DNA of 64,000 bases, from NCBI GenBank assembly GCA_965203835.1, contig OZ241919.1:248001-312000 (forward strand), read 5' to 3'. The translations under genes were made by a program, and so were the position numbers. Under the pieces are notes generated by a model. It saw only the letters and a list, made by a program, of their open reading frames with translations. It did no database searches and was not told where the DNA came from. This DNA comes from CBDCFV01 sp965203835 (GTDB lineage: Bacteria; Chloroflexota; Dehalococcoidia; Lucifugimonadales; UBA3495). Shown piece after piece: positions 8,475-14,761 of this stretch; within the stretch, counting starts at the first letter, position 1; each line of letters starts with the position of its first letter.

Positions 8475-9854
8475 TTACGGATAACAGAAAGAGTCGGACG
8501 ACGCGTCGCCTCCCTCCAGCCGTACTTGGTGCGCCCTGGTACGCCCGAAATCGACGAAGAAGTCCCGGTCGATTTCCATGCCTCCCTCCGGGTTGGTGTT
8601 GACCTTGATCATCCATCCGGTCATGTCGTTGTAGAATACGTCGTCCCAGGAACTGTACAGGGAGTTGGTGACGTAGACTCGTCGCCCGTCCCGGCTTATC
8701 TCCACCATCTGTGGCGCCCCTACCAGCGGGCCGGAAGCGGGATGGGCGGCTTTCTTCACGATGCCACCCGCCTGCACTGTGGCAGTGAGTTCAGGGTTGA
8801 ACGGGTCTGAAACGTCATACTGGCGTAGTTCCCCGGTTCCCCAGCAGGAAACATAAAGGAACTTGTCGTCCACCGACAGGTCCAGGTCGGTGACCAACGG
8901 CGGGACGGCTCCCAGGGGTTTGAGCGCTTCGGGAAGCAAGTCGGCGTCTGCCGGCTCAGCGGGAATCTCGATGACCTTCTTGGCGGCCCACTTGCCGTTT
9001 TCCCGGTACCAAGTGAACACGGCGGAGGACAGGTCATTGGCGTTTACCACTACTCCCACGAACCCGTAGGCCTTGGTTGGGTTGTGAGCGGGACGCAGTT
9101 CCAGGGCCATTTGATACTCAGAACCCAAGTCCACCTCTTGAATGTGCCGGCGGCGGCGCAGGTCCCAGAAGTGGATTTTGTGGCCGTAGTTGTGGTTGAC
9201 GATGTGTTCCAGCACGGGCCCGTTCTCGAACATGTCCGGCGTGCCCCATTCGCTGGTGATGGCGACGTCCAAGCCGATGTGCCACCAGAAGTCGTAGGAC
9301 ATTTGCTGGGTGCCCCGGTCCAACTCCCAGCGGCCCAGCGGTTCGAAGGTGTTGTGGTCTATGCGCATGATGCCGCCGGGCGCTCCGCCTTCGGACGACC
9401 CGATGCCGTTCAGGTAGATGGCGTCGGGGCCGCAGTGGACCGTATGAAGACGGCTGTAGCCGGTCCGGGCGAATATGGTGTCGGACTCTACTGTTTTGAC
9501 CAATTTAGGATTGTAGGGGTCCGGCTTGGTGTCCAGTATGTATATACGGGAGGTTCGCAGTGTGGGAACGACGAGATACCGCCGCTCCAAGTGAGGGTGG
9601 GGAGCGTATGGGCAAAGGGCCGAACTGCAAGCGTTCCAACCGAAGTGGTGCAGTTCGTCACCGATGTTGGGCAGTTCGACGGTGCTCACTATCTTGCTGT
9701 AGTTGGAAGAATCCGGGTCAAGGTCTACAACCGACATGCTGTCGGGGCGTCCATCCACGTTGAGGCCGGCCACGTAACCCAGCCTCTCGGGCGGGGCTTG
9801 AGTAGCCATCTCGGGTGACGGATAAAAGGTTGGGTCCGGTTGGAGAAGAGCCAA
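8475..9854 (-). CDS. selenium-binding protein / methanethiol oxidase (SBP56 family)
   Basis: A 459-residue beta-propeller protein. Family landmarks are 'GDELHHFGWNACSSALC' (about 65-81), where C76 aligns with the selenium-binding Cys of animal SBP56, 'RYLVVPTLRTSRIYILDT', 'ELRQYDVSDPFNPELT', 'VYVTNSLYSSWDDVFY' and a C-terminal 'GGDASSD'. Characterised bacterial members oxidise methanethiol to formaldehyde, H2S and H2O2. The start is TTG at 9854, five bases after a GAGGTG ribosome site; no ATG fits as well. It lies upstream of a membrane protein and then the DsbA-like selenoprotein, which makes a possible sulfur/selenium redox locus. Confidence 0.92.
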   Translation of the reverse strand: MALLQPDPTFYPSPEMATQAPPERLGYVAGLNVDGRPDSMSVVDLDPDSSNYSKIVSTVELPNIGDELHHFGWNACSSALCPYAPHPHLERRYLVVPTLRTSRIYILDTKPDPYNPKLVKTVESDTIFARTGYSRLHTVHCGPDAIYLNGIGSSEGGAPGGIMRIDHNTFEPLGRWELDRGTQQMSYDFWWHIGLDVAITSEWGTPDMFENGPVLEHIVNHNYGHKIHFWDLRRRRHIQEVDLGSEYQMALELRPAHNPTKAYGFVGVVVNANDLSSAVFTWYRENGKWAAKKVIEIPAEPADADLLPEALKPLGAVPPLVTDLDLSVDDKFLYVSCWGTGELRQYDVSDPFNPELTATVQAGGIVKKAAHPASGPLVGAPQMVEISRDGRRVYVTNSLYSSWDDVFYNDMTGWMIKVNTNPEGGMEIDRDFFVDFGRTRAHQVRLEGGDASSDSFCYP

Positions 9855-9958
9855 GGCAACACCTCGTTAGTGTTAAGGATAGGGGCATTTTATAGAACCC
9901 AACGAAGCCTATCAAGTTGAACGCGGCTCAGCGAGCCAAGGGAGATCGACCCGTATGC

Positions 9959-9980
9959 TATAATAGCCTCCTCAGGAGGC
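9959..9980 (+). promoter_or_regulatory. -10 box and adjacent inverted repeat upstream of the CCA-adding enzyme
   Basis: A perfect TATAAT (9959-9964) is followed directly by the inverted repeat GCCTCC-TCA-GGAGGC (9966-9980). No good -35 was found. The repeat could be an operator or a 5' hairpin. Transcription from here would begin near 9971, which places the true start codon of the next gene downstream of that point. Confidence 0.45.
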
Positions 9981-10024
9981 CCTCCACGCCCGATATTCTC
10001 CATAACCGGCTCTCCATCGATGGT

Positions 10025-11290
10025 GTGGTATGCAGTGTCGGCGGGAAAAGCCTTGTGCTGTTCCGGGAGTTGCGCCGGAGGTCCTTGGAAGAGTCGTCGC
10101 CGGTGTACTTGGTAGGGGGGCCGGTTCGTGACGCTTTGATGGGCGTTCCCATCAAAGACCTTGACTTCGTTGTGGAAGGCGACGCTCCACGGTTGGCCGG
10201 AAAAATCGCCGAGAGCCTCGGCGCCCGGGTGTTGGTGCACCGTGCTTTCGGCACCGCAACCGTCACATTGGATGATGCTCACATCGACTTGGTTACCGCT
10301 CGCACCGAGGTCTATCCGCATCCCGGATCCCTTCCTCAAGTGACCCCTTCAGGCATGGACGACGACTTGTCCCGGCGCGACTTCACTGTGAATGCCCTAG
10401 CTCTGCCAATCTCCCAAGAAAACCCTCAAGTCATGGACCGCCACGGCGGCACGGAAGACATCCGGTTAAGAACAATCCGGGCCCTCCATCCACGCAGCTT
10501 CCAGGACGATCCCACGCGGTTATTGAGAGCCGTCCGTTACGAACAACGGCTGGGGTTTCAAATCGAAGAAGATACGCTCGGTTGGATGAGGGAGGCCATC
10601 ACTCAAGGATGCATTGGTTCCGTCACGGGTGATCGCTTGCGGCACGAAATTGAAAGGACTTTGCAGGAGGAAAACCCGGCGCCAGCCCTGCGCCGAGCGG
10701 CTGAGTTGGGTATCCTGCCGGGTATCCACCCGTCGTTGGTGGACGTTGGTCCCATACAACGGTTGGCTTCCGCTATAGCACCGGCAATCACGCCCGGAAC
10801 GGAGAAACATACTGGAGCACAGAAGATACTGCTTTATCTGGCAGCCCTCGCTTACCCTCTTTCTCCGGGCGATGCCGAGGGCGTAATACGACGGCTGAAT
10901 TTGCCAAACGCTTGGGCGCAAGTAGTTCGAGACACCGTTGACCTGAAGTTACAGGAACGGCGCATTGCCGACCTTGCATTGCCCGGGTCGCAACTGGCGC
11001 GCTTGGTGGAGAGGTATGTCAATGAAGCGGTGACGGCGGTCTCCATACTAACCGGGTCGCTCAGTGTAGGCCGCCGGTTGGACCGGTACTTGAATGAGCT
11101 ACGGCACGTATCAACGGCTTTGGACGGCAGGAAATTGCTGGCTATGGGAGTTCCGTCCGGGCCGATGATGGGACAAATTCTCAACGATTTGCGAAACGCC
11201 AGGCTGGACGGCCAGGTTGGCACCGAGGAGGAAGAGCGAAGCTTGGTACAAAAACTATTGGTCCAGGGAGGACAACTGTCTCATGGATGA
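10025..11290 (+). CDS. tRNA nucleotidyltransferase / poly(A) polymerase family (CCA-adding type)
   Basis: Class II nucleotidyltransferase that adds or repairs the CCA end of tRNA. The head has 'VYLVGGPVRDALMG' and 'IKDLDFVVEGDAPRLA' with the DxD catalytic pair, then 'DLSRRDFTVNALAL' and 'DDPTRLLRAVRYEQRLGFQIEEDT', the RRD and ERxxxE-like regions. The open frame extends back to a TTG at 9917, but a TATAAT at 9959 makes that start unlikely. The GTG at 10025 is chosen; a GTG at 10055 also works. No HD domain is seen. The 3' end overlaps the next small gene by eight bases. Confidence 0.88.
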   Translation: MVCSVGGKSLVLFRELRRRSLEESSPVYLVGGPVRDALMGVPIKDLDFVVEGDAPRLAGKIAESLGARVLVHRAFGTATVTLDDAHIDLVTARTEVYPHPGSLPQVTPSGMDDDLSRRDFTVNALALPISQENPQVMDRHGGTEDIRLRTIRALHPRSFQDDPTRLLRAVRYEQRLGFQIEEDTLGWMREAITQGCIGSVTGDRLRHEIERTLQEENPAPALRRAAELGILPGIHPSLVDVGPIQRLASAIAPAITPGTEKHTGAQKILLYLAALAYPLSPGDAEGVIRRLNLPNAWAQVVRDTVDLKLQERRIADLALPGSQLARLVERYVNEAVTAVSILTGSLSVGRRLDRYLNELRHVSTALDGRKLLAMGVPSGPMMGQILNDLRNARLDGQVGTEEEERSLVQKLLVQGGQLSHG

Positions 11291-11495
11291 GGACTTGACG
11301 GCTGAAGCTTGCGTCATCTGCGGAGACGCCTTGGACGGAATACACCAGACTTCGTGCCAGATGTGCGGGGGCAAATTCCATCAACCGTGGACCGAGGACA
11401 GCGACATTCCCAGGTGCGGCCGCATCGGTAGCCACGAGGAGGCCTTGGCCATCGTATTTTTGTGCGACGACTGCTATTTCGGCCGTAGACCCTGA
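11283..11495 (+). CDS. small treble-clef / zinc-ribbon protein
   Basis: A 70-residue Cys-rich protein. Spacing is C-x2-C ('CVICG'), then C-x2-C ('CQMCGGKFH'), a single Cys ('PRCGR') and a final C-x2-C ('LCDDCYF'), with a His after the second pair. This looks like a RING-like or treble-clef metal site. The ATG at 11283 lies inside the stop region of the CCA enzyme (ATGGATGA), so translation is probably coupled. No family name is recognised. A GC-rich hairpin follows at 11515-11532. Confidence 0.6.
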   Translation: MDEDLTAEACVICGDALDGIHQTSCQMCGGKFHQPWTEDSDIPRCGRIGSHEEALAIVFLCDDCYFGRRP

Positions 11496-11514
11496 TACCC
11501 AGGCAATTTGCATG

Positions 11515-11532
11515 CCCCCGCGCGGGCGGGGG
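11515..11532. terminator. GC-rich hairpin, terminator-like
   Basis: CCCCCGC-GCGG-GCGGGGG forms a seven-pair stem with a four-base loop between the zinc protein and the MDR gene. There is no U tract, so it is a structural 3'-end candidate rather than a classic intrinsic terminator. Confidence 0.35.
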
Positions 11533-11548
11533 TCGGAGACGTAAGTTA

Positions 11549-12586
11549 ATGCAAGCAGTATATATCGAGTCCCACGGCGGGCCTGAGGTCCTGACTTATG
11601 GCGAACGCCCCGATCCTCAAGTCGGTGCGGGAGAAGTAAAACTCAAAGTGAGGGCCACCGCGTTAAACCGCTTGGACCTGTACACCCGTGAAGGGGGCCG
11701 CGGCCTGCAACGGGAATTTCCGCCCCCGTTAATCCTGGGCGGCGATTGCGCCGGGGAGATAGCCGAAGTCGGAGCGGGCGTCAACGGGCTGAAAGAGGGC
11801 GACCGGGTAATGGTCAACCCCCGGTTGAGTTGCCAGCAGTGCCCCACCTGCTTGGCCGGTCAGGACGACCTTTGCCGCAGGTCACAATTTCTGGGGAGCG
11901 CCATCGACGGGAGCTATGCCGAGTACCTGTCCGTTCCGGCAGCCAACGTTCACGCCATTTCAGACCAAGTGACCTTCGAGCAGGCCGCGGCGGTGCCCAC
12001 CACTTACCTGCCGGTCTGGAACATGCTGGTCCGTCGCCTGCAACTGAAGCCGTGGCAGACGGTGCTGGTGTTGTCGGCTTCCGCCGGCGTCGGCACTGCG
12101 GCCATCCAAGCAGCCAAGGACGTTATCGGCGCGAGGGTGATCGCCACGACAAGCACCCCCGAAAAAGCGGCCAAGGCCAAGGAACTGGGGGCGGACGAGG
12201 TTATCAATTACAACGAAGAGGACATCCGGCAGCGGGTACGGGAATTGACCGGCGGCGCCGGGGTGGACTGTGTGGTGGACCACGTTGGGGCCGACTTCTT
12301 TGCCCCTGCTTTTGCCTCCCTGCGGCCGGGAGGGCGCTACGGCATCTGCGGCGCGACCACCGGACTTCGCACCGAGCTTCACTTGGGGCTGCTGTTCAGC
12401 CAGCAGAAAGAGGTCTACGGCGTTTACATGGGCACCAAGGAGGACATGCGGGAGATCGCTGAGATGCTGAACCGGGGAGCGATCAAGCCGGTGGTGGACC
12501 GTACCTTCGCCTTGCCCGATGCCGCCGAAGCCCACCGCACCATGGAAGCGACCAGCTTCTTCGGGAAGCTGGTGTTGACGCAATAG
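11549..12586 (+). CDS. zinc-binding MDR alcohol dehydrogenase / quinone oxidoreductase family
   Basis: A 345-residue medium-chain dehydrogenase/reductase. The GroES-like N-terminal half has the structural zinc loop 'CQQCPTCLAGQDDLC' (four Cys). The Rossmann half has 'SASAGVGTAAIQAAK' followed by 'VIATTSTPEKAAKAKELGA', consistent with NADP(H) binding. The position of the catalytic-zinc Cys of classical ADH reads 'ALNRLDLYTREGG', with Asn instead of Cys. The enzyme is therefore more likely of the quinone-reductase/enoyl-reductase type that keeps only the structural zinc. The substrate is unknown. ATG start, with a terminator-like hairpin upstream. Confidence 0.88.
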   Translation: MQAVYIESHGGPEVLTYGERPDPQVGAGEVKLKVRATALNRLDLYTREGGRGLQREFPPPLILGGDCAGEIAEVGAGVNGLKEGDRVMVNPRLSCQQCPTCLAGQDDLCRRSQFLGSAIDGSYAEYLSVPAANVHAISDQVTFEQAAAVPTTYLPVWNMLVRRLQLKPWQTVLVLSASAGVGTAAIQAAKDVIGARVIATTSTPEKAAKAKELGADEVINYNEEDIRQRVRELTGGAGVDCVVDHVGADFFAPAFASLRPGGRYGICGATTGLRTELHLGLLFSQQKEVYGVYMGTKEDMREIAEMLNRGAIKPVVDRTFALPDAAEAHRTMEATSFFGKLVLTQ

Positions 12587-12621
12587 GGAAGGGCAGTTCG
12601 TAGCAAGCCGGGGTTTTGTTT

Positions 12622-13371
12622 ATGGCGACCGCAAAGGTCAATGAAGAGCTTATTCAACGGGTAGTGAACAAGCTCGTGGCGGAATACGCGCCTCAGCAGG
12701 TCATCCTGTTTGGTTCCTACGCCTACGGGACGCCGGACGATGACAGCGACATTGACCTGCTGATCGTCAAGGAAACGGAAGACCCTTTCATAAAACGGGT
12801 GAGCGAAGCGCGCCGGGCGGCTGGGGGAGCACACACCGGGATTCCTATCGATTTCTTTGTGTTGACTCCCGATGAAATGAACAGCCGACTTTGGAAAGGG
12901 GACCATTTCATAGAGGAAATTCTGGAGAAGGGACGGGCGCTGTACGGAGAGGCATCGTGGAAGAAGGACTCGGTATTGATGATGGGTGGAGAATCCAGCT
13001 ACCCAATGGACTGGCTAACAATCGCGGAGCGGGACTTTCATCGAGTAAGCATACTTCTGGCCTCTGAAGACTCGGAAGGAGCCGGCTTCCATCTTCAACA
13101 GTCTTTGGAAAAAGCCCTGAAAGCCTTCCTGATTTATTGCGGCTGGCGGTTGCAACGTACTCATAACCTGGTATCGCTGCTGGATTTTGCTCTGGCCTAT
13201 GGCCCCGGTTTGGAGGAATTCCGCCCTCTTTGCGAGGAGGTCAACGACTACTACTTCGCGGAGAGGTATCCAGGCACCGGACGCACTGGCCCTGGAATGG
13301 TCGAGGTCAGGGATGATCTTGCTATGGGCCAAGAACTGGTGCTGAAGATACGGGCTGGCATCACCGGCTGA
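12622..13371 (+). CDS. single-chain MNT nucleotidyltransferase-HEPN protein
   Basis: Two domains in one 249-residue chain. The N-terminal MNT nucleotidyltransferase (about 1-110) has 'LFGSYAYGTPDDDSDIDLL', the GS and DxD catalytic motif, and a third Asp in 'GIPIDFFVL'. The C-terminal HEPN domain (about 128-245) has 'HLQQSLEKALKAFLIYCG' and 'RLQRTHNL', which fits the R-x4-H HEPN core. In toxin-antitoxin HepT proteins a Tyr follows (RX4HXY) and is modified by a separate MntA; here that place is Leu. This could be a fused toxin-antitoxin pair or a resident nucleotidyltransferase of the KNTase-HEPN kind. The frame also opens at a TTG six bases earlier; the ATG at 12622 is preferred. Confidence 0.82.
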   Translation: MATAKVNEELIQRVVNKLVAEYAPQQVILFGSYAYGTPDDDSDIDLLIVKETEDPFIKRVSEARRAAGGAHTGIPIDFFVLTPDEMNSRLWKGDHFIEEILEKGRALYGEASWKKDSVLMMGGESSYPMDWLTIAERDFHRVSILLASEDSEGAGFHLQQSLEKALKAFLIYCGWRLQRTHNLVSLLDFALAYGPGLEEFRPLCEEVNDYYFAERYPGTGRTGPGMVEVRDDLAMGQELVLKIRAGITG

Positions 13372-13460
13372 GCTATTTGCGTTTCCGGTTCTGCATGTGC
13401 ATGGAGAAGACCGGCCAACCTAACCGGCTTCTTCAAATCTGGTGTTGAGGCATGGGCAGC

Positions 13461-13616
13461 CTATTTCAGCCAATACCCGGCTACAAACGTCAGAAAGCTA
13501 TATCCCCAGTCCACCTGTTGCGTAACAACTAACCAGAACCCGATGCCGAGAAACGAGAAAGTAACAGCTGCCCGGGACACAACTCGTACCCAACGCTCGC
13601 CATTCTCTGGTGTCAC
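13461..13616 (-). CDS. small membrane protein (51 aa), coupled to the ORF upstream
   Basis: From GTG at 13616 the frame encodes 51 residues with one clear hydrophobic helix ('AAVTFSFLGIGFWLVV') and a second partial one ('YSFLTFVAGYWL'), ending at TAG. The GTG overlaps the TGA of the preceding small ORF as GTGA, the classic coupling arrangement. No family is recognised. Alternatively the two small ORFs are one gene broken by a frameshift. Confidence 0.4.
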   Translation of the reverse strand: MTPENGERWVRVVSRAAVTFSFLGIGFWLVVTQQVDWGYSFLTFVAGYWLK

Positions 13617-13792
13617 TTGGTTGACCCTAAATCCGGCCTGGAGTCTTTGCTCGACTTCCTTAAACCTGCGCTAATAACCTTGATATCTTCAACGGTTTCT
13701 CTAATCGTAGAACCGAACAGGGATTTCCACAATTTGGACTTGTCGTAGGACGATTTGCCGCCAGGCCTGACGTCCTTTTCGCTTGCTGACAT
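13613..13792 (-). CDS. small hydrophilic protein (59 aa)
   Basis: ATG at 13792 preceded by TAGGAGT gives a Lys/Ser-rich 59-residue protein with 'LWKSLFGSTIRETVEDIKV'. It stops at a TGA that overlaps the GTG of the next small membrane ORF. No homology is recognised. The good ribosome site and the overlap argue for a real two-gene cassette in an otherwise empty 490-base stretch. Confidence 0.4.
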   Translation of the reverse strand: MSASEKDVRPGGKSSYDKSKLWKSLFGSTIRETVEDIKVISAGLRKSSKDSRPDLGSTK

Positions 13793-13861
13793 CAGTTGAA
13801 ACTCCTATTTTTCAATAGTGTCTCGTCGGTAATTGGGAATGCTTGCTGCGAATACATTCTA

Positions 13862-14761
13862 TCACGCTGGGCGTTTCCTGTCCCTCAACCGTCTCCCGTG
13901 GAACAGGTACTGTTGGGCGTAGCCGCCGTAGCGTCCGAAGTGCTCCATCGCCCACTCCAGCATCACGCGGTCCGGCGGCGGCTTCTGGTCCGGGAAGTAC
14001 CACTCCGCCAGGGCGCGGCGGACCCAGACGTCAATGGGAAAGGCCTCCAGTTTCTCCAGCGAGAACACGGCGATGCAGTCGGCTATCTTTGAGCCAATAC
14101 CCCGCTGCTCCATCAGCGCCGCCTTGGCCTCCAAGTACGGCATCTCGATCAGGGTGTCCAAGTCCAACCGGCCCTCCAACACGGCCACCGACGCCAAGTG
14201 CACGTAGGGAGCGCGGAACCCCAAACCCAGCCGCCGCAGTTCCATTTCGCCTGCCTCAACCAAGTCGACGGGCCTGGGAAAGGTGTGGCGGGTAAGGCCA
14301 TTGAGGCTGACGGGCGACCCAAACGCCTCCGACATCCTCTCCATCATGTGATGGATGCGCTGTATGTTGTTGTTGGCCGAGCAGATGAACGCCACCAAGC
14401 ACTCCCAAGGTTCGGTGCGCAACACCCTCAGGCCCGGATAACGCTCCACCATCTCCGCCACTCTTGGGTCGCGGTTGATGTCGGCGTAAATGGCCTCGAT
14501 GTCGTCGTCCAGCCGGAAGTAACTTGCCAACCGGGGCGCCATGTCCGCCGGAGAAGAGGGGGCGCATTGGAACTCCACGGCTTCGGGGGTCTGACGGATA
14601 CGCACCAAGTCCCTGCGAATAACACCGGTGTACCAGCCCTCGTCGCCGTCCTTGGGGTAGGCCCAGCGGTGCGCCTGACCGCTCTCCAGGCTGGCGGCCA
14701 AGTCGAAGGGCTGGTCAACGGCGAGGCGCACGGCTGCCTCCAGAGGCGGCACTGTCACCAA
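13862..14761 (-). CDS. 8-oxoguanine DNA glycosylase (OGG1 type)
   Basis: A DNA base-excision enzyme of the HhH-GPD superfamily, 299 residues. The N-terminal OGG domain has 'DQPFDLAASLESGQAHRW'. The helix-hairpin-helix 'EQRGIGSKIADCIAVF' carries the catalytic Lys (in 'GSK'), followed by the catalytic Asp in 'FPIDVWVRR'. The listed ATG makes the gene overlap dinG by 47 bases. A GTG at 14728 would shorten the overlap to 14 and still begin before the conserved 'PFDL'. It lies in the same direction as the exonuclease-helicase gene, so the two are probably cotranscribed as a repair pair. Confidence 0.9.
   Translation of the reverse strand: MVTVPPLEAAVRLAVDQPFDLAASLESGQAHRWAYPKDGDEGWYTGVIRRDLVRIRQTPEAVEFQCAPSSPADMAPRLASYFRLDDDIEAIYADINRDPRVAEMVERYPGLRVLRTEPWECLVAFICSANNNIQRIHHMMERMSEAFGSPVSLNGLTRHTFPRPVDLVEAGEMELRRLGLGFRAPYVHLASVAVLEGRLDLDTLIEMPYLEAKAALMEQRGIGSKIADCIAVFSLEKLEAFPIDVWVRRALAEWYFPDQKPPPDRVMLEWAMEHFGRYGGYAQQYLFHGRRLRDRKRPA

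Noticed and set aside
13613..13792. Readthrough of the TGA that ends the 59-residue ORF as selenocysteine
   Set aside because: The downstream frame gives no conserved sequence, while the GTG overlap frame gives a sensible membrane helix.
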